A DNA stretch of 64,000 bases from Deinococcus humi (lineage in GTDB: Bacteria > Deinococcota > Deinococci > Deinococcales > Deinococcaceae), in contig NZ_JACHFL010000020.1 in the NCBI RefSeq assembly GCF_014201875.1, forward strand, positions 21,938-85,937, in the 5' to 3' direction. Positions 50,264 to 59,372 of the stretch are shown one piece after another; positions within the stretch are counted from its first letter, which is position 1, and each line of letters opens with the position of its first letter. The translations under genes were made by a program, and so were the position numbers. A model generated the notes under the pieces. That model worked only from the letters and a program-made list of their open reading frames with translations. It did not search any database and was not told where the DNA came from.

Positions 50264-50758
50264 CTATTGGGCCGCATCGTACCGAATCGGAGGCAGAGTT
50301 TCATGGTGGTAGAGCGGCGTGCCTGGCATCAACGATTCGGACACGAAGCCGCGCCACACCGTCAAGGCCGCCTCTTCACTGACGCGGTAGTGGAAGCGGC
50401 GGGGCAGGCGGCAGCCTTTCGGTACGATCTCGAACCCTGCGCCGTCGCCGGGCCTGGGTGGAGATTGAATATTGACGATCTTTCCCTGGATGAAGCGGCG
50501 GCCACCCTCTCCAGCGTAATGAACCATCAACAGGGTGAGGGGTTCATTCAGCGGCACGTGGGCCTGGATGCCCTCGTAGACGGGGATGGGCTGCCAGCGC
50601 TGGGCATGGAAATATTCACGCACATCGAAGTGGACGCCGCGCGCCAACGCTTCGGCACCGCAGTAAAAATTGTCGTCGGCCTCGATCATCTGCACAAGTC
50701 TGAAAATGTCGTGCATCAGGCGCTGACGGTACTCGTCGCGGGTGGTGGGGAAAGTCAT
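50264..50758 (-). CDS. hypothetical protein
   Basis: 164 residues, apparently soluble (YRQRLMHDIFRLVQMIEADD, WQPIPVYEGIQAHVPLNEPL, FHYRVSEEAALTVWRGFVSE). No known domain. Its position between the 51157 gene and the XRE gene on one strand suggests a single transcript from promoter C. GGGAGG about 9 nt before the ATG is only partly clear. Confidence 0.5.
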   Translation of the reverse strand: MTFPTTRDEYRQRLMHDIFRLVQMIEADDNFYCGAEALARGVHFDVREYFHAQRWQPIPVYEGIQAHVPLNEPLTLLMVHYAGEGGRRFIQGKIVNIQSPPRPGDGAGFEIVPKGCRLPRRFHYRVSEEAALTVWRGFVSESLMPGTPLYHHETLPPIRYDAAQ

Positions 50759-50920
50759 GCGTGTGCCTCCTGGGAGGTGGCCCGGCAGCCACGCTGCTCG
50801 GCGAACATCTTGGGGGTGACGGACAACTCAGGCGGTTTGGCCTGGCCCTTTCATCGAAGGCGTTTTGAAAAGGAGGGCAGGCCATACAGATGATGGCCCC
50901 ACTGAATGGGGCCACGGCGC

Positions 50921-51157
50921 TCAGTGGATCGCTGGGCTTGGAGGTCGGTACACCTGGCAACCCAGGCGGGGATCGGGTTTTCCCTTCTGCTGACGTTCCC
51001 TGAGCGCCGCCATGTAGGTCTTTGAATCGCCGCCGTAATACCGCTCCACCGTGACCCTGAAGTCCTCACGCCCGATGGCTTCCATATGAACGGCTCCATG
51101 CCGCTGGGCTGTCGCCTGCCCGCCAAGGCGTCCGCGCTCTGCCAGTGATCTCGTCAT
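50921..51157 (-). CDS. small hypothetical protein, KGG-like
   Basis: 78 residues from ATG 51157, preceded by AAAGGAG and the promoter-C leader. The N-terminus (SLAERGRLGGQATAQRHGAV) resembles the stress-induced KGG pattern (GxxGGxAT), followed by a charged part (FRVTVERYYGGDSKTYMAAL). First gene of the promoter-C transcript. Region 50759-50920 after it shows nothing recognisable. Confidence 0.5.
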   Translation of the reverse strand: MTRSLAERGRLGGQATAQRHGAVHMEAIGREDFRVTVERYYGGDSKTYMAALRERQQKGKPDPRLGCQVYRPPSPAIH

Positions 51158-51192
51158 GTTTTTTGCTCCTTTGCCCTGTCCGGGGTAGATTT

Positions 51193-51221
51193 ATAGTACC
51201 GCAAATGCGGTACTACGTCAA
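51193..51221 (-). promoter_or_regulatory. palindromic-operator promoter, copy C
   Basis: Minus strand TTGACG (51221-51216), 17-bp spacer, TACTAT (51198-51193). Palindrome TAGTACCGCA-AA-TGCGGTACTA at 51194-51215; the -35 carries G in the last position. The leader is CTACCCCGGACAGGGCAAAGGAG. Confidence 0.8.
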
Positions 51222-51249
51222 GCACTTCCCCTTTGAGACGAGGAAAACT

Positions 51250-51775
51250 GCACGGTCATCCCTGGACGCCCACACCCCGCCCCTTCCGGGCGGGCGTGTG
51301 CCGCCTTCCGGCGGCCCCTGGGCCTGGCCCTCAGCGCCGCGCTGCGCCCCACTTCCCCTGCGCCCTTGTCCCCCTCCGCTGCTCAAGCTGCTGTCAAGCG
51401 GGGCCGCCGACAGCGGCCCCCGTCGCAACCCGGCCTCTCTCTAGCCGGGTTTGACAGCGTTCTGCGCGCTTTGCCATCCTGGAGGCCGCAGGCCAAAGAA
51501 AAAATGTCAGGGAGGGGCGCGACATTTTTTCTTTGGCGCATGCCTTTCTGGCGAGGACCTTGCCCTTCCGATGTGACCGTAGGGAACACAGGGACCGTGC
51601 GCCGTTAGGCGCTCTACTTCGGTTCCTGGCAACCCTTGCTCGTGGCTGGCCCAGGGGTCCGCGAGAGGGGTACAAAAACCGTTGTGCTAAGGGGCAGCGG
51701 GCGGTGCACCGTCAGCCCGCATCCCGGCTCCCAGCACGCTCTTAGGTTCTTGTCAGTGGGATGCGCCCCCCCCTT
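51250..51775. ncRNA. structured GC-rich element, copy 2 (candidate noncoding RNA)
   Basis: Same order of stems as copy 1: GCTGTCAA / TTGACAGC junction with two hairpins; the 16-bp hairpin CCAAAGAAAAAATGTC with its 12-nt loop (51493-51536); GTGCT...AGCAC stem (partly decayed, 51684-51737); final GGG / CCC hairpin. In the 16-bp hairpin the G-C pair of copy 1 is replaced by A-T in both arms (compensatory), and the loop reads AGGGAGGGGCGC, the near-reverse complement of copy 1. Confidence 0.55.
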
Positions 51776-51776
51776 G

Positions 51777-51795
51777 AATAGTAAACGAGTAAACT
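51777..51795 (+). repeat. 19-bp AT-rich motif at the end of the type IV secretion cluster
   Basis: AATAGTAAACGAGTAAACT, 16 of 19 identical to the parA-promoter copy, followed by GATAAAATA as at 41540. Confidence 0.4.
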
Positions 51796-51854
51796 GATAA
51801 AATAGTTTTCAAGTGTTGAACCGAGAAACGCTGTTCCAGCCTATGCTCTTGCCG

Positions 51855-51995
51855 CCTACCTGTCGTACCCGTCGCGGTCATCAATAGGGAGGTGGCTGTT
51901 CAATTCACTCTGGTTTCTCAGGGCCAGGTCCAGCACGGCAAAGACCGCCCGGACGATGGCGGCGATGGCTTCTAACACGAACCAGACAATCTTCA
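51855..51995 (-). CDS. 46-residue small protein at the end of the T4SS cluster
   Basis: MKIVWFVLEAIAAIVRAVFA, VLDLALRNQSELNSHL and DGYDR. ATG 51995 is preceded by GGGAGGGGGC. One hydrophobic helix, then a polar tail. It is 22 bp after the previous T4SS gene, so likely the last of that operon; a small membrane accessory. Confidence 0.5.
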
Positions 51996-52017
51996 TGCCC
52001 CCTCCCCTGTTGATCTA

Positions 52018-52596
52018 TCAGTACAAACTGACGCTGTTGGCTTTCCACCCCTGCGCGGTGTCCACCAGCTCGGCGTCCATCCCACGTATCGACACGATAC
52101 TGTGAATGCTTTTGAGCCAGTCAGGATTCACCCCTGGGAGGGGTTCAATGATCGGCTCAATTTTTGCGATGAGTATGGCCCTGCCACCCTCATCAACGCG
52201 CCGGTCTGCTGTGCCTCTTAGCTGGCCGTACCGGTACTGCGCCAGGCAGAGCTTACCGCCGTCAACGAAGGGTTGACCTTTCGTCGTCACTCGCAGAACG
52301 AGCTGCCCGCTGGTGGTCTGCTCCGCGTCGGCCTGCGCGAGCCCCAGCGCGGATAGATCGGCCACCTCGCGCGCACTCTTTTCATCAGTCGGCAGGGGTT
52401 CGGCCTGTCCAAACTCGATGTATGTGGGCAGGCAGAGCCTTCCTGGCCGGGTCATGCGTTCCTGCACGGCCTGCATCACATTCCGGTCATCCAACACATG
52501 ACGTTCATTTCGCCCCACGAGAAACACGGCCAGGACCGCCAGCAGTGCGAGAGCGCCGACGAGAATGAAAAGAGTCTTCTTGGAGAACATCGTCAC
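52018..52596 (-). CDS. T4SS-cluster membrane-anchored protein
   Basis: 192 residues from GTG 52596, overlapping the stop of the ATPase gene (GTGA). One N-terminal membrane helix (KKTLFILVGALALLAVLAVF) then a soluble part (LCLPTYIEFGQAEPLPTDEK, IEPLPGVNPDWLKSIHSIVS). Topology is type II, as in VirB8, but the sequence has no VirB8 pattern that I can confirm. It is a secretion-channel component by context. Confidence 0.55.
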   Translation of the reverse strand: MTMFSKKTLFILVGALALLAVLAVFLVGRNERHVLDDRNVMQAVQERMTRPGRLCLPTYIEFGQAEPLPTDEKSAREVADLSALGLAQADAEQTTSGQLVLRVTTKGQPFVDGGKLCLAQYRYGQLRGTADRRVDEGGRAILIAKIEPIIEPLPGVNPDWLKSIHSIVSIRGMDAELVDTAQGWKANSVSLY

Positions 52597-53558
52597 ACGG
52601 CCTCGCTCACGGCCCTGACCGCCCCCGACGGCGTGGCTCCGCCCTCCACTTTGGCGTAAAACCGTGCCAGGGCTTCCAGCGGACAGCCCGCCTTCACGGC
52701 CCTGACCGCCTGTGCCAGATCGTAGAGCTCATAGTGCCCCAGTTCGGGAATCATCAAGGCCCACCTGAACACCGGCTCCGGGTGAAACAGCGGTTGGAGG
52801 GGGCCATTTTGAATAATCTTGACCAGATCGCCCCCGTGGGTGGTGGCCGTGAAGACCGCTTTGACGCTGAGCGAACGGATCGCCGCGGCCTCAACTTCGG
52901 TCTGGACCTCATCAATGACCACGACGTGGGCGCTGTTGTTGGCGATGACTTCCAGCATGACCTCATGCTGCCGGGCTTTGATGGGAACGAAGTAACGGTC
53001 CGCTTCCCCGATGCCGGGATGCGGCACGCGCCCGTCCCCGGCCACCTCGTTGGAGGTGTCCACGATGGTCACGTTGGCGTCGTACTTCTCGGCAATGATG
53101 CGCGCCACATCGCGCAGCACCGTGCTTTTGCCCTTGCCCGCGAGGCCGCAGATCAGCATGGACGGACTCCCGTGCAGGTAGGGCCGCAGCACGTCGGCCA
53201 CGCCCCCGTAAAACCGCGCAATTCGCAGGTTGAAGCCGTCCGTTCCCTGACCGTCGGCGCTGGGAATGCGGCTGATCCGGTGGCCGGTGCCGTCAATCCC
53301 GGCGCGGTTATCGTCCCGGAGACCATCGAAATTGGAGCGAAACTCCGTCAGGTGAAGCTGGGTCACCACCAGATCGTCGTAGCGCTGCCACTGACCGTGG
53401 TGCTTGATCTTCAAAGGTCTTCCGAAGCGCAGTTTCGCCTCCTCGGCTTCATGGATCACCGGGCGCAATTTGGCCCCAATATCCGTGGGCAGGATGTCCA
53501 GCAGGCGGTCATAATCGGCCTGAACCCGCTCCAGCACCGGATCCCCTGGCACGCTCAC
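52593..53558 (-). CDS. SpoIIIAA/Ycf45-like AAA ATPase in the VirB11 position
   Basis: 321 residues. Walker A GLAGKGKST at 138-146; VDTSNEVAGDGRVPHPGIGE near 167 and VVVIDEVQTEVEAAAIRSLS near 211 are the hallmark of the SpoIIIAA/Ycf45 ATPases, not of VirB11 (which has its own His box). The C-terminal half (TTHGGDLVKIIQNGPLQPLF) fits too. It lies between T4SS genes with overlapping ends, so it is the probable motor of this secretion system. Confidence 0.75.
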   Translation of the reverse strand: MSVPGDPVLERVQADYDRLLDILPTDIGAKLRPVIHEAEEAKLRFGRPLKIKHHGQWQRYDDLVVTQLHLTEFRSNFDGLRDDNRAGIDGTGHRISRIPSADGQGTDGFNLRIARFYGGVADVLRPYLHGSPSMLICGLAGKGKSTVLRDVARIIAEKYDANVTIVDTSNEVAGDGRVPHPGIGEADRYFVPIKARQHEVMLEVIANNSAHVVVIDEVQTEVEAAAIRSLSVKAVFTATTHGGDLVKIIQNGPLQPLFHPEPVFRWALMIPELGHYELYDLAQAVRAVKAGCPLEALARFYAKVEGGATPSGAVRAVSEAV

Positions 53559-53737
53559 GGCTCCTCAGTCGGCGGCGGAGCGGCGTCCTGATCCTGGGCA
53601 GGTTTCCCATCGACATACTCGCTCAGCAACTCGATCTGGGTGACCTCCCCCGCCTCGATGCGGCGCAGCGTCACCGTCCGGCGCACCAGGGTTCGCCCAG
53701 GCTCCAGCGTCAACTCGCCTAGGCTCAGGTTCTGCAT
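53555..53737 (-). CDS. small hypothetical protein in the T4SS cluster
   Basis: 60 residues: MQNLSLGELTLEPGRTLVRR, TVTLRRIEAGEVTQIELLSE, then a Glu/Pro/Asp-rich tail. ATG 53737 has AGGAGGAG 5 nt upstream; the longer frame to 53959 is not used. Overlaps both neighbours by a few bases, so it belongs to the polycistron. Function unknown. Confidence 0.6.
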   Translation of the reverse strand: MQNLSLGELTLEPGRTLVRRTVTLRRIEAGEVTQIELLSEYVDGKPAQDQDAAPPPTEEP

Positions 53738-54030
53738 GGGCGCTCCTCCTGGGGCAGGGCAGGCACGGGGTCCAACCACTCTTCGAGCAGTTCGTTCGTT
53801 CGGCGCTGCTCGGCGCGCGAGGTCAGCAGCAGCCGCAGGTGGGCGGTGTACATCAGGCTCAGGATCAGCACCACCAGTCCCTTGGCATCGAAGAACGCCA
53901 GGCTCAGCGCGGCGAGATTGAGCAGCAGCAGGCCCACGGTATAGGCGCTGGTAGGCCAAAGAGAGCGGCCCCTCTCGGCGGCGACATGCTCAGGCGTCCG
54001 TTTAGCGTCGTTCAACAGGGGGAGGGTCAT
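53725..54030 (-). CDS. two-helix membrane protein in the T4SS cluster
   Basis: 101 residues; ATGA overlap with the upstream gene. Two hydrophobic segments (YTVGLLLLNLAALSLAFF, GLVVLILSLMYTAHLRLLL) and a charged C-terminus (RAEQRRTNELLEEWLDP). No known family. Inner-membrane accessory of the secretion apparatus by position. Confidence 0.55.
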   Translation of the reverse strand: MTLPLLNDAKRTPEHVAAERGRSLWPTSAYTVGLLLLNLAALSLAFFDAKGLVVLILSLMYTAHLRLLLTSRAEQRRTNELLEEWLDPVPALPQEERPCRT

Positions 54031-54509
54031 GGGGTCACCTTATTGAGCCGTTCATAGGCTTCAACCTGAGTCAGCACATGGGCGGATGGGATGGCGCGCT
54101 CGAACCATTTCAGGGAGGTGTTGATCTCCTGGGGAGACATAGCCACGACGCTGGCATTCACGTCTTTGCCCAGGGCGGGGCCGGTCCACCCCCCGTTGTC
54201 CACGATCACCACGCCGCCGAGCGAGGGAATTTGTGCCTCGTAAACGGGAACCCCGGCCAGCGCCAGGGACAGCATAAAACTCTTGGGCTGGAAGTTGTAA
54301 AAGGGGACGGACAAGATTCGCACGCTCACTTTGCGAATGGGATCGAGCCGCGCCCGTCTCAGGGACTCGGCCAGTTCCTGGTCGTAAATGCTGGGGGCAT
54401 ACACGATCACCCGGAACTGGGCCTTATCAATGGCGTCGATCAGCGTGCCGTAGCCCGACGCCCCAGCCAGGCTGGCACTGGCAAGGCTCAGGGTCAGCAG
54501 CGCTTTCAC
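54027..54509 (-). CDS. secreted PLD-like protein without HKD motif, T4SS cluster
   Basis: 160 residues from GTG 54509, overlapping the VirB6 stop by GTGA. Signal peptide MKALLTLSLASASLAGASG. The order FRVIVYAPSIYDQELAESLR, VSVRILSVPFYNFQPKSFML, VPVYEAQIPSLGGVVIVDNG resembles a phospholipase-D-fold half, but the catalytic HxKxxxxD is missing. So it is probably a structural or DNA-contact relative placed in the periplasm. The frame before 54509 is not coding. Confidence 0.6.
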   Translation of the reverse strand: MKALLTLSLASASLAGASGYGTLIDAIDKAQFRVIVYAPSIYDQELAESLRRARLDPIRKVSVRILSVPFYNFQPKSFMLSLALAGVPVYEAQIPSLGGVVIVDNGGWTGPALGKDVNASVVAMSPQEINTSLKWFERAIPSAHVLTQVEAYERLNKVTP

Positions 54510-55813
54510 TGGGTCACCCGACCCTTGATGGCGTTCCCCAGGTTGGTGGCCGCGCCGCCCAGGACATTGGTGATCAAGGCAGCGGTGGCAAAAATAGCCA
54601 GGATGGCAAACAGGTAGAACACCGCCCCCCAGAAAATCTGGATCACCGCCGAGCCGATGGTTTTGAGCAGGTCGCTCACCACGCCGGTCAGGATGTCCAG
54701 CCCTGGCATCACCGCCCCCTTCACCGCCGCGTACAGCGACTTGAGCATGCCCTGGTTGGAATCGCTGACGCAGGACACGTTGGGATCGGCCTCCTGCCTG
54801 GCCTTGCACTCCGAGACGCTGCGGTCCAGTTCGCGGTCAAAGGTTTCGCCCACGATGGACGATTGCAGCCCCGCCGTCCTGACCGCCGTGTCGATCTTGT
54901 CGCTGTACACGGCGGCCATCCGCGCCGGCTCCACGAACACCTTGTCGATGCTCAGGTACGTGACCAGCGGCAGGATCATGGCGATGGCCCAGGCCGACAG
55001 GAAGCTGCCGACGATCATCCAGATCGGGCGGGTCTGCCCCCACAGCGTCAGCGCGGCGGCCACCGGGAACAGGTAGACCCCCACCAGCACCGCGATGCCG
55101 GAAATGTAGATGATCTGGGCGTAGGCCACCACCAGGCCCTGCATGAACAGCAACGAAAAGTTGAGCTTGGCGGCGATCCGGGACATGTAACCGCCCGCTT
55201 TTTTCGCCACGCCCTTGACGGCGCTGCCCACCGCCGCCTTGCCGGAGGCGGCCCCCACCGCGCGCAGTTCCGGCGCGGCCAGGGTGGTGGCGGTGACGGC
55301 CACCTTGCCCAGCAGGCCCACCATGATCTTGCTCGATTCGGCGAGTTTGGCGTCCATCGCGCCGGTGAACTTGGCGTTGGACCAGTGCAAGGCGTTGTTC
55401 CAGCTTTGAAGCGCGCCGTAGCTGACGCTCTTGTTGAGGGGATTGTTGAACGAGAGACTGAGCAGCACGGCCACCACCACCGCCTGCACCAGGACGCCCC
55501 GCTTGCCCACCGCATCGCCCGTGGTCAAAATGGCCCAGCCCCGGACGAAAAAGCCCACAGTCGCAATGATGGTGGCCAGCGACATCATCATGGCCGGCAG
55601 CCCGGCCCGTTTGGCCGCCACCGCCACCTCCATCAGTTTGGCTGCCGGATCGCCCAGGGTGTACTGCTGGTAGGACTCGAAGGTGCCCACCGTTCGGTCC
55701 ACATACGCCTGAACCTGCTGGTGGGTCTGGGTGATCTCGGCCTCCACGTCGGTGGCCGCCCCGGCAAACGAGCAGACCCAGAGCAGCGCCATCAAAGCCA
55801 GCAGCGTCTTCAC
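54506..55813 (-). CDS. VirB6/TrbL-like polytopic membrane protein
   Basis: 435 residues with a signal peptide (LLALMALLWVCSFAGA) and about eight hydrophobic segments (MMMSLATIIATVGFFVRGW, YISGIAVLVGVYLFPVAAAL, FLSAWAIAMILPLVTYLS, AVFYLFAILAIFATAALI). This is the inner-membrane channel component of type IV secretion by its topology and its position after the VirB5-like gene. A periplasmic-size loop of about 90 residues with Cys (ECKARQEADPNVSCVSD) may be disulfide-bonded. Confidence 0.75.
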   Translation of the reverse strand: MKTLLALMALLWVCSFAGAATDVEAEITQTHQQVQAYVDRTVGTFESYQQYTLGDPAAKLMEVAVAAKRAGLPAMMMSLATIIATVGFFVRGWAILTTGDAVGKRGVLVQAVVVAVLLSLSFNNPLNKSVSYGALQSWNNALHWSNAKFTGAMDAKLAESSKIMVGLLGKVAVTATTLAAPELRAVGAASGKAAVGSAVKGVAKKAGGYMSRIAAKLNFSLLFMQGLVVAYAQIIYISGIAVLVGVYLFPVAAALTLWGQTRPIWMIVGSFLSAWAIAMILPLVTYLSIDKVFVEPARMAAVYSDKIDTAVRTAGLQSSIVGETFDRELDRSVSECKARQEADPNVSCVSDSNQGMLKSLYAAVKGAVMPGLDILTGVVSDLLKTIGSAVIQIFWGAVFYLFAILAIFATAALITNVLGGAATNLGNAIKGRVTQ

Positions 55814-56832
55814 GGCGCGGCCCCTGCGAAATCGAGCGCCTCCCCCGTCTTGAACACCGACGCGGCATTGGCATACGCGCCGGTGATGTTCTGGCCGTTC
55901 TCGACGGCGGCGTCCATGTTCTCCTGCGCCAGCGCCTCCACCTCGCGGTTGAGCTGTTCTTCCTGAGACACCATCTCCTCCTCGCGCTGGTTGCGCTCCA
56001 TCAGCAGGTGGGTGTTGGTCATCACCTGTTGCTGCACCACCTCGCTGAGCTGGTTGAGCAGCGCCACGCTCATGGTGGCGTCCTGCTTGAGCTGTTCCGC
56101 GCCCAGCCGCACCTGAATTTCAGCCACCTCACGGGCGCTCAGGGCCGTGGCCGCGTTGCCCGCGAGGCGGTCTGCCACCCCTACCCCCACCCCAGGAATC
56201 CCGATCACGCCCGTGGCATTGGACAGCGCGCCCGCCGTGTTCGCTTCCAGCGCTTCCTGCGCCTCGTCCTGGGTCTTCTTGGCCTTGAAGGACTTCTCCA
56301 GACCGTCTGCCGCGTCCATCGCGTCTTGCAGCCGGGCCAGGCGGTTGCTGAGCGCCAGATTGGGATTGCTGTGGATCGCAGTGGCCGCGATCCCGCCCGC
56401 CGTGTCCTTGGGAAAGGGTGTATTGACGTCTTGCCGGGCCTTCATGATGTCGTTCACCGCGCCGTACATGGCGCTGCGGAACCCGGTGTAGTTGCCCTGC
56501 AAGGCCTCATTCAGCCGCTCGGTGTAGGCGTTGAGTTGCCCCACCCCCAGATACTCGCCGAGCTGGCCGAGAAACTCGCCCGCGTACTGGCCCACCACAT
56601 CCTTGGCAAAGCCCTGCCAGTCACCATTGATGATGTTATTGCTGATAAAGGCGTGCATGGACCGCAGCTGACACACCCATTTCAGGGTTTCGCCGGTGCT
56701 AACGCCCACACCGGCCACGTTGCCCACGGAACACGCCTGCTGGAGCAGCCCTCCCAGGTCATCCCACCCGGCCGCCTGGGCAGGGGCCGCCGCCGTCAGC
56801 AGCAGGGTCAGACCCAAGGCTCTGGCTGTCAC
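55810..56832 (-). CDS. VirB5/TrbJ-like periplasmic protein
   Basis: 340 residues, signal peptide LGLTLLLTAAAPAQA, rest helical with long coiled-coil stretches (LGAEQLKQDATMSVALLNQL, LMERNQREEEMVSQEEQLNR). Size, export and position between the VirB4 ATPase and VirB6 fit VirB5/TrbJ pilus-tip or assembly proteins. Residues 20-60 hold two Cys (QQACSVGNV, KWVCQL). Ends overlap with both neighbours by 4 bp. Confidence 0.7.
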   Translation of the reverse strand: MTARALGLTLLLTAAAPAQAAGWDDLGGLLQQACSVGNVAGVGVSTGETLKWVCQLRSMHAFISNNIINGDWQGFAKDVVGQYAGEFLGQLGEYLGVGQLNAYTERLNEALQGNYTGFRSAMYGAVNDIMKARQDVNTPFPKDTAGGIAATAIHSNPNLALSNRLARLQDAMDAADGLEKSFKAKKTQDEAQEALEANTAGALSNATGVIGIPGVGVGVADRLAGNAATALSAREVAEIQVRLGAEQLKQDATMSVALLNQLSEVVQQQVMTNTHLLMERNQREEEMVSQEEQLNREVEALAQENMDAAVENGQNITGAYANAASVFKTGEALDFAGAAP

Positions 56833-59372
56833 CGGACCGCTCCGTAGAGGTCCTGGACCAGCTGGCGGACCCCTTCCATCGTGTCGCCGTGGTTCTTGGC
56901 GATGTAGGCGTCCTTTTTGGCCACCTCATCCTTGCCGCTGGCGAAGAGCCACAGTGCGAGCTTGCTCTCTTCTACCTGCACGATGTCGCCCACCCGCCCC
57001 TCGCCGCCCAGGTTGACCAGCAGGGCGAACTCGGCGTACTGGCCGGGCACGGCCCGGAGTTCGGGCAGTTTCTCCTTCATGACCGGCGGCAGGCTCAGGG
57101 CGTCCACCACGCCGGGGGTCCGCCCATCGCCCTCCACCACCTTCTTGGAATAGCCGCCGATGAACAGGTGGTTGAAGCTGTCCATCAGGCCGCCGAAATG
57201 CTGCGAGGCCTGCGCGTCTTGCGTGCCGATGCCCAGGCTGACCCCGAAACTCCGAAAGACCCGCAGCATGTCCTTGATGTCGCCCAGCTCGCGCGGACTC
57301 TGGATCTGGTTCTCGAATTCGTCGATAAAGAAGAATTTGGGCGTGGCCCGCGCGGAGTGCTTGGCCCGGTTCCACATCACGCTCTTGACGATGTGGTGGG
57401 CCACGCGGCGCATCAGCGTGTCGCTCTCCGGGATCCCAGAGGTGTTGAGGTAGATGCGCCGGGCATGGAGGTTGACGTTGGACTGACAGTCCACAAACGG
57501 CGCCACCGGACTTGAACCCAGGGCCTTTCTCAGGCGGATGCCCACGCTGCGTGCCGCCTCGATCACAACGGTCGGCATGTTCTTCCCACTGTCGGTGTAA
57601 TTTTCGATGGTCCCCAGCATCGCCTCCAGATCGCTCAGCTGCGGCCAACGGCCCCGGTTCTTGAACTTGTGGTAGACCGCCATCGTCGCCTCGGTCATCG
57701 CCACGTCCTCGTAATCGGCCTCCTTGGGATCGCCTGGCTCGCTGACAAAGAGCCGGACGAACGAGAGAATGGCCGAGAGTTTCGTGCCGTCGGGTTCGGT
57801 TTCGCCCTCGCCCAGGTCGAAGATGTTGAGCTGATTGCCCGATCTGTAGCCGAAATCGATGATCTGGCTGTCCCGCAAGGTCTTAAAGAAGTAGCGAAAA
57901 TCTTCCTTGGCATCGGTGACCACCAGGACAGCGTCGTCGTACTTGCTCAGGTGGGCGCTCAGCACGCTCAGCGCCAACACCGTCTTGCCTGACCCGGTGG
58001 GCGCAAAGACCGCCCAGTGCGCCGTCCTGGTCCGGGGTGTCCACAGATCAAACTTGATCAGCGACCTGTCGCGGCCCTGAAACGTGATGGCCCCCTCGTC
58101 AAACCCCTTCCACGGGGCCACCGGGGGAAACAGGTCAACAACGCTACTGGTGTACGGCTGAAACTGGAACTTGCTCAGGCCGCCCGCGAACGGCGCGAGG
58201 GCGCGGTACTGGGCGATGGACTGGTAACCGTAATCGATGGGGACGCCCGCGCGCAGCCGTGCCATGTTGCCGCGCGCCTGACGTTTCATGCGCTCCAGTT
58301 CCTGGGGGCTAGCCGCGATCAACACCACCGAGACGCCCGCCACGAAGCGGGACTCGTAGCCGTCGAGCTGCTGGGCGGCCTCCACCTCGGCGAGCAGGTT
58401 GGTGGCCTTGCCGTTGGGAACGACGCCGGGCGCTTTCACGCGCAGCCACAGGTCTCCCTTCTTCTTTTCCAGCTCGTTGGACACGTCGTAATCGTTCTCG
58501 CGGGTGGCCTGCACCACCACGTAGTACGTGCCGGTGAGGGTGTCGGTCAGCGCCGCGAGGTAGCCCGTCTCGGTGTATTCCGGCAGGCGGCCCAGCGAGA
58601 TCACGGCCACGAAGCGGTCGCCCACGATGGGGCCGAAAGGCTCGCTGTTGTCCATCACGGTGGCGCCCACCTGGCGCAAAAAGGTCAGGTGGTCCGGCTG
58701 GCCCCGGCGCAGGCTGTGAAGTTCACGTTCCCCCTGCGGGATGAACTGCGGGGCCTGGGGCCAGCCGGGATTGAGCCAGTAAAAGCATTCCGCGTACACG
58801 TCCTGCCCGGTCATGGGCCGGGCCGCGAACCCGGCAGCACTGAGCTGGGCCACCGCCGCACTTTGAAGGCCCTGGGCCTGCTCGGCGGCGCGCGTCACCT
58901 CCCGGACGGCCGGGGTGGACCCCACATCGAAGCGCGCGTCGGCGGGGGGCGTCACCGTCACCGTCAGAAAGAAGCGCCAGTGGCTGACTTCACCGGCCAG
59001 GATTTTTTGCTCCAGCAGGGTGACGCGGGCCTCGGTCAGCTCGCGCAGCGCCGGATCGGTGCAGGTCTGGGCATAGCGCCGGGTGTCGGCCAGATCCTCG
59101 TCCAGCGCCCCCCGCAGGCTGGTGTAGGTCGTCAACGTCTCGCCGTCGGGAACGACCAGATCAAACACAGTCTTAAGGGTGCTTTGCCGCCGCAGCAGAT
59201 CGTCCGCCGTGTAGTGGAGGTGGCTGGGCGGCTCGAAGTAGACGCCGTACAGCTGCCGCCCGTCTTGCAAGAACATGATGTGGTCATGCACGTCCCAGTA
59301 CCCAAAGGCCCTGGCAATGGGCAGGCTTCCCACTGGCCCGCTAGCGGACTTTTTTCGCCTCTTTGCGAACAC
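56829..59372 (-). CDS. VirB4/TraC-type conjugation ATPase
   Basis: 847 residues from GTG 59372 with AAGGAGGGAG upstream; the GTG lies inside the 3' end of the VirB3-like gene. P-loop FAPTGSGKTVLALSVLSAHL near 455, Walker B KFFFIDEFENQIQSP near 680, and the conserved LGIGTQDAQASQHF near 725. The N-terminal 380 residues form the membrane-associating domain. It powers pilus biogenesis and substrate transfer. Length and motifs are complete. Confidence 0.88.
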   Translation of the reverse strand: MFAKRRKKSASGPVGSLPIARAFGYWDVHDHIMFLQDGRQLYGVYFEPPSHLHYTADDLLRRQSTLKTVFDLVVPDGETLTTYTSLRGALDEDLADTRRYAQTCTDPALRELTEARVTLLEQKILAGEVSHWRFFLTVTVTPPADARFDVGSTPAVREVTRAAEQAQGLQSAAVAQLSAAGFAARPMTGQDVYAECFYWLNPGWPQAPQFIPQGERELHSLRRGQPDHLTFLRQVGATVMDNSEPFGPIVGDRFVAVISLGRLPEYTETGYLAALTDTLTGTYYVVVQATRENDYDVSNELEKKKGDLWLRVKAPGVVPNGKATNLLAEVEAAQQLDGYESRFVAGVSVVLIAASPQELERMKRQARGNMARLRAGVPIDYGYQSIAQYRALAPFAGGLSKFQFQPYTSSVVDLFPPVAPWKGFDEGAITFQGRDRSLIKFDLWTPRTRTAHWAVFAPTGSGKTVLALSVLSAHLSKYDDAVLVVTDAKEDFRYFFKTLRDSQIIDFGYRSGNQLNIFDLGEGETEPDGTKLSAILSFVRLFVSEPGDPKEADYEDVAMTEATMAVYHKFKNRGRWPQLSDLEAMLGTIENYTDSGKNMPTVVIEAARSVGIRLRKALGSSPVAPFVDCQSNVNLHARRIYLNTSGIPESDTLMRRVAHHIVKSVMWNRAKHSARATPKFFFIDEFENQIQSPRELGDIKDMLRVFRSFGVSLGIGTQDAQASQHFGGLMDSFNHLFIGGYSKKVVEGDGRTPGVVDALSLPPVMKEKLPELRAVPGQYAEFALLVNLGGEGRVGDIVQVEESKLALWLFASGKDEVAKKDAYIAKNHGDTMEGVRQLVQDLYGAVR

